This document shows positions 8,394-16,534 of a stretch of 25,560 nucleotides of DNA, piece by piece. The stretch is taken from contig URRU01000005.1 in NCBI GenBank assembly GCA_900550335.1, positions 1 through 25,560 on the forward strand, read 5' to 3'. Made by a program: the position numbers and the translations under genes. A model generated the notes under the pieces. The model saw only the letters and a list, made by a program, of their open reading frames with translations, made no database searches and was not told where the DNA came from. Position 1 is the first letter of the stretch; every line of letters begins with the position of its first letter. Source of the DNA: an uncultured Clostridium sp. (GTDB lineage Bacteria; Bacillota; Clostridia; Peptostreptococcales; Peptostreptococcaceae).

Positions 8394-8467
8394 TGATCCT
8401 ATTGCGACTCGAACGCAAAACCTACAGATTAGAAGTCTGTTGCTCTATCCAATTGAGCTATAGGACC
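8394..8467 (-). tRNA. tRNA-Arg (anticodon TCT)
   Basis: A complete cloverleaf: acceptor GGTCCTA with TAGGATC (one G.T pair), D-arm GCTC/GAGC with GG in the loop, anticodon arm ACAGA-CTTCTAA-TCTGT giving anticodon TCT, and T-arm TTGCG/CGCAA with loop TTCGAGT. CCA is not encoded. AGA is a frequent Arg codon in this AT-rich genome, so the tRNA probably supplements the host pool. It lies just upstream of the polymerase gene, where its processing would separate transcripts. Confidence 0.95.
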
Positions 8468-8474
8468 GAAGACG

Positions 8475-8699
8475 CTATTCAGCGTCTAATTTTTGTAATT
8501 CTTCTAAAAAGATAGGCATTCTGCTATCTTCATAAAAACAATCACATGGTGTTCCAGATAATTTATCTGTTGATTTAGGGAACAAATCATAAGAAGCGCA
8601 AAACAGAGCTTGTCCTTCTCTAATTTCAGTGTTCTTTTTAATATACGTATCAGCTTTCTTTTTGATATGTATAACATCTAATTTATCAATTTTTCTCAT
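8475..8699 (-). CDS. Small unknown protein
   Basis: 74 residues, family not recognised. A basic N-terminal half (KLDVIHIKKKADTYIKKN) is followed by a short Cys-containing middle (ALFCASYDLF, TPCDCFYE) and an acidic C-terminal helix. Its ATG shares a base with the TAA of the gene upstream (TAATG), so the two are translationally coupled. It ends a few bases before tRNA-Arg. Reality as a gene rests on this coupling and on the absence of alternatives. Confidence 0.6.
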   Translation of the reverse strand: MRKIDKLDVIHIKKKADTYIKKNTEIREGQALFCASYDLFPKSTDKLSGTPCDCFYEDSRMPIFLEELQKLDAE

Positions 8700-9373
8700 T
8701 ATGCTGCACTTTTAATAGTTTCTTTATTTTTAAAGATACAATAACGATAATTCGTTGGAACACCGGTTCCTTTTAGTTCATATCGAGACTTTTCCCAAAT
8801 TTCGATACCACAATAATCTCGCATAGTTTTACTAAATGTATTATTTAGCTCTTCTCCGTCTTTACGGAGTTCTTCTAATGTTTTACGAGATGGATTTATA
8901 CTAAAATCATATGGTAAACCTTTACTGTTCTTTCTTTGTATAATAAGCAAATTAGGATATTCACCTTTAATTCTCTGCTTACTTACTAAAGTACGTACTT
9001 TTTTGTTAAACATAATATTGTTAATTTTATCCTCATGTGCTGCTTTTTCTGCTTGCTTCTTAAAGATATTATTTATCTTTCCATATAGGTTAGATACTAA
9101 CTTATCATGTTTATCACTATATTTAGCATTATTGAATCTTTCCTCTTTTTGCTCCTTTGTAAGAGCAAAATTTTTTGCTGGTAAAGATTCAAACGTTAAA
9201 TCACTTAATTTAGGATGACGGTATGTTGTACAAGTACGTAAATTTCCTTTACTATCCTTATAAGTAGTTGTAATTGCAATCTTCATCGCTCTATTAATTT
9301 CTTTAGAAGATTTACCATTTTCTGTCCAGTAATTGATATACTTATTATTTTTCTGTTGATCAGTCTTATTCAT
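8699..9373 (-). CDS. Unknown basic protein
   Basis: 224 residues from the ATG at 9373; an in-frame ATG further upstream falls inside the terminator-like hairpin at 9403-9471 and is not used here. The protein is lysine-rich, with a long helical middle (KEQKEERFNNAKYSDKHDKLVSNL, shown only in part: LTKEQKEERFNNAKYSDKH) and a mixed C-terminal part with NPSRKTLEELRK. No enzyme motif is seen. Coupled to the 74-aa gene downstream. DNA or RNA binding is possible from its charge but not demonstrated. Confidence 0.6.
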   Translation of the reverse strand: MNKTDQQKNNKYINYWTENGKSSKEINRAMKIAITTTYKDSKGNLRTCTTYRHPKLSDLTFESLPAKNFALTKEQKEERFNNAKYSDKHDKLVSNLYGKINNIFKKQAEKAAHEDKINNIMFNKKVRTLVSKQRIKGEYPNLLIIQRKNSKGLPYDFSINPSRKTLEELRKDGEELNNTFSKTMRDYCGIEIWEKSRYELKGTGVPTNYRYCIFKNKETIKSAA

Positions 9374-9394
9374 AATGTTATTGTTTTTAAAGAT

Positions 9395-9471
9395 TAAAAA
9401 ATAAGGAATAGATGCCTCCGACACACCTCACATTCGGCGTATTACCGTCGATTGTTACTTATCTATTCCTT
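9395..9471 (-). terminator. Long-stem terminator or small structured RNA
   Basis: A perfect 11-bp stem (AAGGAATAGAT with ATCTATTCCTT; 9461-9471 with 9403-9413) encloses about 47 nt that can fold further (CGAC/GTCG and CGG/CCG arms), and is followed on the minus strand by a T-rich run at 9395-9402. The large, GC-richer apical part is unusual for a plain terminator, so it may be the stable 3' end of a small RNA. It separates the gene at 9516-10037 from the gene at 8699-9373. Confidence 0.55.
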
Positions 9472-9515
9472 TAAGATTACTTTATTATTTTTTCAAATTT
9501 TAAAAATATGATTTC

Positions 9516-10037
9516 TTATGCTGCTAAGAATAAAGGAATTTCTTCCTCATTCAAATCAGTATTGTCATTAAATTCTGCGATTTTCTTTCGTAATTCATTT
9601 AATGGTAACGAGCATTCATTCTTTTTAGCACGTAAATAGTTATATGTAAGTTCCTCATTTACTGCTAAACCTTTTTTCCCTCGTTTAGCCTTAAGTACAG
9701 GATTAATTGTATGATGTTTCATCATTTCATCTAACTTAACCATATACTCATTTAAAGCAGATAGTTTATAGATATTAATAATATTTGCATCACTAGATAA
9801 ATCCTTTAACTTAATACCCATATTTGCACACTGAATACGTAATTTAACAATTACTAATTCATCATATGTTGCTCTAATATGAATTAATAGAGATTTTAGG
9901 TCATAATTGCGTGTTAAACCTTTTTTAAGTACATTTTCTGTTGCTATAATTTTCCAATAACGAGAAATTTCATTAGTTAATTTATCACGCTTATCGATTA
10001 ACATGTTCGGCTTAATAGTTTTTGTAATTGATCTCAT
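9516..10037 (-). CDS. Unknown helical protein
   Basis: 173 residues, basic and mostly helical; no recognised family. Notable segments are TNEISRYWKIIATEN, a repeated Leu-rich middle (YKLSALNEYMVKLDEMM) and KAKRGKKGLAVNEELTYNYLRAKK near the C-terminus, in which a Lys/Arg/Gly patch could contact nucleic acid. It lies between tRNA-Leu and a long-stem terminator, so it may be a single-gene transcription unit. It could be a DNA-binding or structural accessory protein; this is a guess. Confidence 0.6.
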   Translation of the reverse strand: MRSITKTIKPNMLIDKRDKLTNEISRYWKIIATENVLKKGLTRNYDLKSLLIHIRATYDELVIVKLRIQCANMGIKLKDLSSDANIINIYKLSALNEYMVKLDEMMKHHTINPVLKAKRGKKGLAVNEELTYNYLRAKKNECSLPLNELRKKIAEFNDNTDLNEEEIPLFLAA

Positions 10038-10104
10038 ATATAGTTGATATTATTTTAGTTAATACTTGATTTAAATATCGTATATTAGAAATCGCTTACC
10101 TGTG

Positions 10105-10190
10105 TAGCCAAGGAGGGAATCGAACCCTCAAGACCATTTCTGATCATCGGATTTTAAGTCCGACGCGTTTACCAATTTCGCCACAAGGCC
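10105..10190 (-). tRNA. tRNA-Leu (anticodon TAA)
   Basis: 86 nt with a long variable arm, as in class II tRNAs. D-stem GCG/CGC, anticodon arm TCGGA-CTTAAAA-TCCGA giving TAA, T-arm GAGGG-TTCGATT-CCCTC. The acceptor stem GGCCTTG with CTTGGCT holds two T.T mismatches (positions 5 and 6) and a G.T pair, so it is weaker than usual; the tRNA may be partly decayed or need tolerance by processing enzymes. TTA is a common Leu codon in this AT-rich genome. CCA is not encoded. Confidence 0.88.
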
Positions 10191-10397
10191 ATAAAACCAA
10201 GATACCCGACCCATCGTCTTGGGCTCTACGGTTTTATATATAAATGTTTAACGTTTTCATTCTCTATATAACTATAGTAAGTAGATATTTACATCTAATC
10301 TACTAACTCAGTTATACTTTGTACTACTTTATTAAACAAATCTATTCAATCCAAAGTATGAATAAGCGTCCATCTGCTAATACTTATTCATGAATAA
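10191..10397 (-). ncRNA. Structured spacer upstream of tRNA-Leu
   Basis: There is no gene here. Two strong structures are visible on the minus strand. One at 10193-10235 has AAAACC/GGTTTT closing arms and an inner CCAAGA/TCTTGG pairing, abutting the tRNA 5' end. The other at 10267-10316 is a long hairpin (TATAACT/AGTTATA outer, AGT-AGTAG/CTACTTACT inner). Its loop side carries a 24-nt sequence, 10275-10298, that is identical to 18919-18942 in the tmRNA spacer. A role as a processing signal is inferred. Confidence 0.45.
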
Positions 10398-10931
10398 TTA
10401 ATCTTCTTCTAGACGTACTCCAATTGGAATTTGTCCTCCTCCAAGGTCAAGATATGCAATACCTTCACCTCGGAAACGTTTTTTTCGACCACAATCATTT
10501 TTTTGCTGTTGCTGTGGGTTCTCATCTATCAGCTGTAGGATACTCAATTTGTAGTCACCTTCTGTTACACCTAGAAAAGCATACATAACAAATCGATCAA
10601 TAACAAAATCATACTGTTGCTTATTAATAGCATTAGTAATAATTTCTTCTGTCAGAATTCGTGGTAAATTACTGTCTTTTGGTAAATACCGTGAAAATGC
10701 ATTAAGCATTTTAAAACACAAATCTGTAAAAGACAGAGTTGTGTAATCTCGAAAAATTTTATTCCACCAATGTTTTGGAGTTCTACCAAATGTTACCGAC
10801 CCATCGTCATTGATAACAATTGATTCTGGAATCTCATTATTCAAAAGAACAATGCTACTAATACGATTATCTTTTAATAAAAGCTTTAGTAAGTCTTCTC
10901 GAGATTTGGAGATTAGTCTTACTTTTGACAT
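10398..10931 (-). CDS. Unknown protein
   Basis: 177 residues, not recognised. N-terminal half is mixed strand and helix (RISSIVLLNNEIPESIVIN), middle is helical (FTDLCFKMLNAFSRYL), and the C-terminal part has a poly-Gln stretch (PQQQQKND) followed by a Gly-rich tail ending LGGGQIPIGVRLEED. It starts 14 nt after the gene at 10946-11512, so both are likely co-transcribed downstream of the large non-coding region. No catalytic motif seen. Confidence 0.6.
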   Translation of the reverse strand: MSKVRLISKSREDLLKLLLKDNRISSIVLLNNEIPESIVINDDGSVTFGRTPKHWWNKIFRDYTTLSFTDLCFKMLNAFSRYLPKDSNLPRILTEEIITNAINKQQYDFVIDRFVMYAFLGVTEGDYKLSILQLIDENPQQQQKNDCGRKKRFRGEGIAYLDLGGGQIPIGVRLEED

Positions 10932-10945
10932 AGCTCAAATACGAT

Positions 10946-11512
10946 TTATTTCGTAATAGGAGTGCCAAGCTCAGTATAATACTTATCACACTCCGTCAAA
11001 TGAATGTCATTAAGATCGCTTAACAACTTAGCCTGGTTAAGCATATCTTCTGCAATAGCCTCAGCTTTTGCTTTCTCTAGAGCATTCAGCTTATTAACCT
11101 GCTCAGTAAGAGAAATCAAATCATCAAACAAAATTGGTTCCCGTCCAAGAGAAGAATTCTTCTCATTATTTTCTACTGCTTCAGTGATAGTTTCCATAGT
11201 AACTTCACGGAATTTAGCAGGTCCAATCTTAAACTGCAGAGTTGGATTGTTGTTTAACTCCACTACAAGAGTAGTCTTATCAGGAAGTGGAACTAACCGC
11301 ACACCGAAGATATTAGTACCTTCAATAATGTACTTCATGATTGGTTTCATTGTCAAAGTTGGATCACCGTCCCGTTTACGGTCATTGAACATAAGATCTG
11401 CTGGCTCCCGCCGAACAACAAAAATCTTTTTACCAATTAAGTTCCAAGATTCAAGAATAGCTCTGTTTTTACCGATCAATTCAGGATTGATCACTGCATT
11501 CATTTCGTTCAT
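10946..11512 (-). CDS. Unknown protein with a strong Shine-Dalgarno site
   Basis: 188 residues, not recognised. The first 110 residues are mixed beta (WNLIGKKIFVVRREP, KTTLVVELNNNPTLQFKIG) and the C-terminal 80 are helical and probably coiled-coil (LNALEKAKAEAIAEDMLNQA). Its leader reads AAAAAGGAGAAATAAATATG, one of only two clear Shine-Dalgarno sites in the window, and its codons are less AT-biased than those of neighbouring small genes; both suggest high expression. It is the first gene after the 2.1-kb structured non-coding region. A long open frame on the opposite strand is a shadow. Confidence 0.65.
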   Translation of the reverse strand: MNEMNAVINPELIGKNRAILESWNLIGKKIFVVRREPADLMFNDRKRDGDPTLTMKPIMKYIIEGTNIFGVRLVPLPDKTTLVVELNNNPTLQFKIGPAKFREVTMETITEAVENNEKNSSLGREPILFDDLISLTEQVNKLNALEKAKAEAIAEDMLNQAKLLSDLNDIHLTECDKYYTELGTPITK

Positions 11513-11559
11513 ATTTATTTCTCCTTTTTGATTTTAAGATTGATTTCTTTAACGAGAAA

Positions 11560-13700
11560 TTAATCAGTTAATAAATAAAATTAAAAATTAATGTATTACC
11601 TTTTATTCTAACCTTATCCTGTACCTAAAGGATACGCTTTAAAAAGCTTTGAATGAGGTTAATCAATCTCAATGATGCATATGGTAATACAACGTTGGTT
11701 AAGATTCTGATAAATTTTGTTAGTACTGTAAAAAAGTCAAAGTATAATAAAACTCATTACTAGAACGTAGTGATATTTCACTACTCGGCATTCCCCGTAG
11801 GACTTTACTTATTAGACAGATAAGTCAGCCGTTCTTCACTTATTTATTTCTACTTTTTTAAAACATAATATTTTCTGCTAATATCTGTTAATATTTGCAA
11901 TTTTGGGTTTCGAGATTGTACTTAAAGAGGACTCGTAACACCTACCGTTTCCCTTTGTTTGCCGTACTCTACAACGCGATTTGATGCAAAGATGTAGAGA
12001 GCTCCATCATCAATAGTACGATACTATCTACGGGCATATAAGCTATTACAACATTCTTATCTTAAATAGACTTGGCGAATGAGGGTCGTTTCTGTTGAGA
12101 AACGTTACTAAAACTACTAATACAAAAGCTGCTGATGTTTCGCAGCACCCACTTTTGGACATTTCACTTCTGACATTGCGATAAATCTCAGGTTACTATC
12201 TTCTACTCATGGTATTTCCAACCATTCAACAAACGTTTTAGTACACTCTAATGAGAAGCGTACCAGCCGTCTCAGCGATCTCCTTAGCTAATGTGTTGCG
12301 CACATTAGTTTACAGAATTTCATGTAGCAAGTTACTTCAATAGCGGGGTGGCTCATACTTTGTCAAGGTACTACCATTGAACTTCCCTATTGTTTTAAAA
12401 ATTAAACATGTTTACACTCTCCTTATTTGTTTTAGCTGTTCGTTTCAGCGTAGGCACTCATTGATTAGACTTACTAAAGTATATAACATCTTATATAACA
12501 TTAACTAACCAAGGCAATACGTAGATTACTTCCATTCTACTTCGTGTCGGCCTCTTAAGACGCATTGTAAGATCCTGCTCTATGCTGGAGTGCATAGCTC
12601 TTACCTAATTATTTCTAGCGAATCTTGGTTAAAGATACCTCACTTACTTTGTCTGAGTTTTATGGGTGGGCTCAGTTCCACCTTCCTTTGTTTCCCATGA
12701 ATATACTTATATTGATCATATATTCAACCACTAATAGTCTTTTCGCGGACTTCAAGCGCTAGTTAGTTTATTACTCGGTGCAAAGCACACTAAGCTTTAT
12801 AGTGACATTACTAACAAGTCACTTTATAATATAATAACCTAAACCTCATTATGCTTATTTCTAAACACTATAGTAATTGCAACTATATTATGAAATCTCT
12901 TAAGCTGTAAGACACGCAATTTACTTTCCATAGGGATTTCTCCCAAACAGCTAACTCTAACGTTCACTGTATTGCGTAAGGGTTTTGCACCCAATCCGGT
13001 TAATCTGTCATATAACTCTAATACAAAAAGATATTATACGGATCATAGCCACTCAGCCATGTCTTAATTAATTTCTGCTCATTATTATATTATCCTCCTC
13101 CTTCATATATACCATATCCAAGTACTAATCTTGCTATCGATTTTCCCGATTCCCAATTGAATTTTACACTTCTATACAACAGAAGATCTTTAGATATAAT
13201 ATAGAACACTAAGGCAATATTCTTTAGGCTCGTACACACTTAAGTAGTGGGCCAAGGGGGTTTTGGAGACACCCTAGAATGCTAGTCGATTCTCAGTTAA
13301 GATGACAACGTATAAACAGCACGTGTTCACATTCCTTCGTGATTTCACCAGTGATATTGGTCAACGAATGTGTATAGAGGTGAACGATACCCCTTGCTTT
13401 GTTTAGATGCGATAGCTGCTCCTTCCACATCTGCGTCTTTTAGCCACCAGTACGGTTCTCGCTTATGGGTTATGCACGCTCTCCCATTTTCCTGTTGCTT
13501 CTTCAGTTATAGAGTAATTTTATAACACAACAAGTTATCATACTATAGTATAAATAAAAGTGTTAGCTTTTATTTAATACATTTCAGTATCCTGTATTAC
13601 TCACATTACACGGCTTAGTTAGGCTCAAATAATGAATATTTATACTTATAGCTCTTGTATACCGCTTGTATAGTTCTAGTAGCGGTCTGCGTTTCTCTTC
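11560..13700 (-). ncRNA. Candidate giant structured non-coding RNA region (about 2.1 kb)
   Basis: No credible reading frame on either strand over about 2.1 kb, in a genome that is otherwise densely coded. Many strong hairpins are visible: 11768-11785 (7 bp, GTAGTGA/TCACTAC), 12087-12104 (7 bp, CGTTTCT/AGAAACG), 12128-12146 (GCTGC/GCAGC), 12288-12308 (8 bp, CTAATGTG/CACATTAG), 12567-12604 (two-part stem GTAAGA/TCTTAC around GCTATGC/GCATAG) and 13328-13372 (CACATTC/GAATGTG). The setting, near phage tRNAs, is that of the large ornate RNAs GOLLD and ROOL, but I cannot match either consensus by eye. It could be one RNA or two. Strand is inferred from the neighbouring genes. Confidence 0.55.
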
Positions 13701-13705
13701 GGCAG

Positions 13706-14089
13706 TTACCAATTTTTCACTGGCAGTTCTTTATTAATCGGCTTTAAACGATTAAAAAATTTGCTTCTATAGGCAATATCTTCAGGTAAATATACTACCT
13801 TTTCTACTACCTTGGTTATATACTCTGGACGTGTCTCAACGTCCGTTTTAATTGTCACAGTAGTATTATCAACATTCCCATTAAATAATACAGTCTTTTC
13901 CTGCAAGTCAATGTTGATAGATTTCTCTTCATTCAAACCTAGTACGTCTACTGGCATTTTAGGTACGTCTACCCAACGAATTCGAGTTTCTTCAGCATTT
14001 GCAGTTTGAGACGGAGAATTAGGATCAAATCCTATGAATCCTCCTAAACACACCATTATTAGTGTGATTAACATATTAAAACGCTTCAT
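13706..14089 (-). CDS. Small exported protein, function unknown
   Basis: 127 residues. MKRF then a hydrophobic stretch NMLITLIMVCLGGFIGF, followed by SQTANA-EE, reads as a signal peptide with an A-x-A cleavage site, so the mature protein (about 94 residues) would be exported. The mature part is beta-rich (KSINIDLQEKTVLFNGNVD, TTVTIKTDVETRPEY) and then basic. It starts 5 nt after the 455-aa gene, in the same operon as the sigma factor. Function not recognised; an envelope-facing role such as superinfection exclusion or lysis timing is possible but unsupported. Confidence 0.6.
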   Translation of the reverse strand: MKRFNMLITLIMVCLGGFIGFDPNSPSQTANAEETRIRWVDVPKMPVDVLGLNEEKSINIDLQEKTVLFNGNVDNTTVTIKTDVETRPEYITKVVEKVVYLPEDIAYRSKFFNRLKPINKELPVKNW

Positions 14090-14094
14090 ATTGA

Positions 14095-15462
14095 TTACTT
14101 TTTAGCCTCAGCGTATGCTGACTTGTCTACATATGAAGACAAACGCATAATTGGCTTAGCATAATATTGAACAAGTTCTTTTAACTTGTCTTTTAGGATA
14201 TTCTCAGAATCTCCATATGCTGCAATAAGCGTTTTACGGATAGAATTTGGATGAACAATCATGTCAAGTTGACTATCTGGAACCTTTACAGCAACGTCTT
14301 CAACATTACCCTTTAAGATAGCATCGATTACATTTCCTGCATTTGCTGCTAAAATCTGACGATTCACTACAGTAAGTTCTCCGTCATAAGTCGGCTTTCC
14401 ATGAGATGAACCACCCTTCTCGTTCCAATCATCAACTTTCTTCTTAGAAGCAGCAGACATAAGTACTGCGGTCAATTCTGCAACTTCTTGTTCACTCAAT
14501 GTAGGACACCAAGCTTTCAATAATGCATGAGCTCCAAGAATACTATGCTCAGCTCCCATCTTACCATTAACCATACCACGTAGGCAGTTAATCATAGTAG
14601 CTTCAGTACCCTTGTGAAGGATATTTGCAAAGATAACAGATTTCTTCTCTTCAGCAGCAAATGAGAATGCTTTACGTGCCCATTCAATACCACTCAAGAG
14701 ATTACCTCCAATTCCACCCTTATTAGTTTGAGCAAAGATTGTACGCAATGCTTCTAGCTTCTCTTTTTCAGGAAGTTCAGGACTTGGTTCCGGTATAGGT
14801 TTTTCCTTAGCCTTATTGTCCTGTGCAGCAGTCTTACGAGTTTCAGTTGGAATTTCTTCAAACTGAAGCAGCAATTGACCATCATCCTGAGCAGTAGTCT
14901 TTACTTTAACTCCAAGATAATTCGTAAGAACATTTTCTGCTTGTTCACGCATATGTGGTTTAATGCGTACTCCTAGATTCTCAAAGTCTTCCTCTAGCTG
15001 AGTAAAATACTGAAGCAAAGCAACTCCAGTCATTACATCAAATTGCTTTTTAGCAGTCTGTCGAATACTACTAGGAGTATCCGGATTATTTACATACTCC
15101 TGATATACCATCTTTGCAAGGTCAATTGCATGATTCTTGTCAATACGGTCTGTAGAACCTCCAGCTGAAGAAAGTGCAGCACCTAAAGATGTCACTTTTG
15201 GTGCATTTACTACTGGAGTAGTATGCTTAGGTTCTTCAGTACTAGTCTCTTCAACTACTTCTGGATCGATTACCTCTCCATTTGGACTAGTAATTTCCTC
15301 CTTTTTCTCTTCTACAGGAGTAGGAGTAGGCTCTTCAACCTTAGTTTCCTCTGCTTTTGGCGCTTCAACTGCAGCTTCTGCTGCTTGAGTCTTCACTTTT
15401 TCCTCTGCAGTCTTAGTTTGTTTCTTTGCAGTTTTAATTGCATTCTTATTATTCTTTGCCAT
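14095..15462 (-). CDS. Large unknown protein with an acidic, Pro/Glu-rich N-terminal tail
   Basis: 455 residues. The first ~90 are Lys/Ala then Glu/Pro/Thr-rich low complexity (EEPTPTPVEEKKEE), probably disordered. A helical domain follows (HAIDLAKMVYQEYV, QYFTQLEEDFENLG), then a second charged linker near 205-230, then a globular alpha-rich region (residues ~240-455) with GGIGGNLLSGIEWARKAFSF and GMVNGKMGAEHSILGAHALL. Codon use is more GC-rich than that of the small genes, a sign of high expression. The leader contains AAGGAG unusually far (about 16 nt) from the ATG and the sequence ATTATCAAAAT. It might be a structural or scaffold-like protein; the family is not recognised. Confidence 0.7.
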   Translation of the reverse strand: MAKNNKNAIKTAKKQTKTAEEKVKTQAAEAAVEAPKAEETKVEEPTPTPVEEKKEEITSPNGEVIDPEVVEETSTEEPKHTTPVVNAPKVTSLGAALSSAGGSTDRIDKNHAIDLAKMVYQEYVNNPDTPSSIRQTAKKQFDVMTGVALLQYFTQLEEDFENLGVRIKPHMREQAENVLTNYLGVKVKTTAQDDGQLLLQFEEIPTETRKTAAQDNKAKEKPIPEPSPELPEKEKLEALRTIFAQTNKGGIGGNLLSGIEWARKAFSFAAEEKKSVIFANILHKGTEATMINCLRGMVNGKMGAEHSILGAHALLKAWCPTLSEQEVAELTAVLMSAASKKKVDDWNEKGGSSHGKPTYDGELTVVNRQILAANAGNVIDAILKGNVEDVAVKVPDSQLDMIVHPNSIRKTLIAAYGDSENILKDKLKELVQYYAKPIMRLSSYVDKSAYAEAKK

Positions 15463-15528
15463 TTTGATAATGATGCGCTCCTTACGCGTAAATTAGATTA
15501 AATACTTGTAGATATATATAAATAATAT

Positions 15529-15547
15529 TGAGAGTAATGTACTCTCA
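15529..15547 (-). terminator. Hairpin between membrane-protein gene and 455-aa gene
   Basis: Perfect 7-bp stem TGAGAGT/ACTCTCA with a 5-nt loop, overlapping the stop codon of the gene at 15545-15910 and followed by AT-rich DNA on the minus strand. There is no clean T-run, so it may be an attenuator or mRNA stabiliser as easily as a terminator. Confidence 0.4.
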
Positions 15548-15910
15548 TGAATCATCTATATAACTACTTTTCACTCTCTGTTTTGTAGGTACTCCTTCTG
15601 CTTCAATTTCTACACTGTCACGCTCTACTATTTCCTTACTTGCACAATCTGGAATAGCAACAGTATCCTCCAATACAAAAGGAGAAATACTACTGTGCAT
15701 GGGAGTAGATTCTGTAGAAACTACTGCAGTTTTCTCAGAAGTAATGTCATCATTAGTAATATCTACCAACTCTTTTACTCCTGCACCTACAAGCAAGCTT
15801 ATCAGCATGATGGCCATTAATTTGCCGAAAGCTTTGGCATCCTTCATTACTATAGAAGCAATGAATCCAATTACTACTGCAAGACACAGTAGACCAAATG
15901 AATTTGCCAT
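15545..15910 (-). CDS. Small membrane protein next to the sigma factor
   Basis: 121 residues. Two transmembrane segments are apparent near the N-terminus: FGLLCLAVVIGFIASIVM (about 5-22) and LMAIMLISLLVGAGV (about 31-45). They are joined by a short basic loop (KDAKAFGK), with a polar acidic tail of about 70 residues. It starts 16 nt after the ECF sigma gene. Cellular ECF factors are often followed by a membrane anti-sigma factor, but this protein lacks the cytoplasmic N-terminal anti-sigma domain, so position alone suggests a link. Function not recognised. Confidence 0.6.
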   Translation of the reverse strand: MANSFGLLCLAVVIGFIASIVMKDAKAFGKLMAIMLISLLVGAGVKELVDITNDDITSEKTAVVSTESTPMHSSISPFVLEDTVAIPDCASKEIVERDSVEIEAEGVPTKQRVKSSYIDDS

Positions 15911-15926
15911 AATTTGTAAGTATTAG

Positions 15927-16475
15927 TTAATATTTGTTAAACATCTCTCTCAGTCTTTGTCTTGCTTTATTCAAACACGTCTTTACAGTCGCTTCTGGAA
16001 TAGCAAGCTCTTCTGAAATTTGTTGATAGGATTTCCCATCTAACCGAGCATAAATTAAATCCCTATATTTCTTCTTAAGACGAGGTATACAATCCATAAC
16101 AATGTTTATATTCTGTTGAAATATAAGATTATCTTCTGGACTATGTTCTAATCCATTTAATTGAATTGTAGAGTCTTCTTCATCAATATAGTTATTTAAT
16201 TGCTCTTTTTTGTTCCTTCTTATATAATCTATTGCAGTATTAACTGTAATAGTTTTTAACCACATCTCAAATGATAAGTGATGTGTATAAGATTTAAGCT
16301 TTAAATATACTTTAGTAAATACTTGGGATGTTATATCATCTGCTGCATCTGCGTTGTTTACCACTTTAAAAGCAGTATACCAAACAGTCTTTTTATAGGT
16401 ATTATAAAGCGTACTAAAAGCTCTTTCGGAACCATCTCTAGCTTGCTCTACAAGAAGCTTTTCTTCTTCTTTCAT
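15927..16475 (-). CDS. RNA polymerase sigma factor, sigma-70 family (ECF type)
   Basis: 182 residues, normal length for an ECF factor. Region 2 runs from about 8 to 88: AFSTLYNTYKKTVWYTAFKVV, shown in part as FSTLYNTYKKTVWYTAF, then DAADDITSQVFTKVYLKL and FEMWLKTITVNTAIDYIRR. Region 4 runs from about 122 to 178 with YRDLIYARLDGKSYQQISEE (YQQISEELAIPEATVKTCLN as the helix-turn-helix) and LNKARQRLREMF at the end. Region 3 is absent. It should recruit host RNA polymerase to phage promoters, probably for a middle or late gene class. It is first in a run with the membrane protein, the 455-aa protein and the exported protein. Confidence 0.92.
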   Translation of the reverse strand: MKEEEKLLVEQARDGSERAFSTLYNTYKKTVWYTAFKVVNNADAADDITSQVFTKVYLKLKSYTHHLSFEMWLKTITVNTAIDYIRRNKKEQLNNYIDEEDSTIQLNGLEHSPEDNLIFQQNINIVMDCIPRLKKKYRDLIYARLDGKSYQQISEELAIPEATVKTCLNKARQRLREMFNKY

Positions 16476-16534
16476 AGTTCGCTAGATTTTAGTGGACTAA
16501 AGCCAACCCAATGACTTTAATCCTTATTCAGTAA

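Noticed and set aside
11004..11531. A 175-codon open frame on the plus strand
   Set aside because: It is antisense to the gene at 10946-11512, which has a strong Shine-Dalgarno site and fits the common direction; the plus frame is Ser/Leu-rich shadow sequence.
13430..13480. A possible group II intron domain V (TACGGTTCT-like sequence)
   Set aside because: The matching GAGCCGTA strand and domain V hairpin are missing, and no intron-encoded protein is present.
13380..13520. A possible hammerhead ribozyme core (CTGAAGA on the minus strand near 13500)
   Set aside because: The required GAAA strand and closing stems II and III cannot be placed.
15137..15501. Two plus-strand frames rich in Ser, Cys and Phe
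   Set aside because: They mirror the repetitive Glu/Pro-rich N-terminal part of the 455-aa gene on the other strand.
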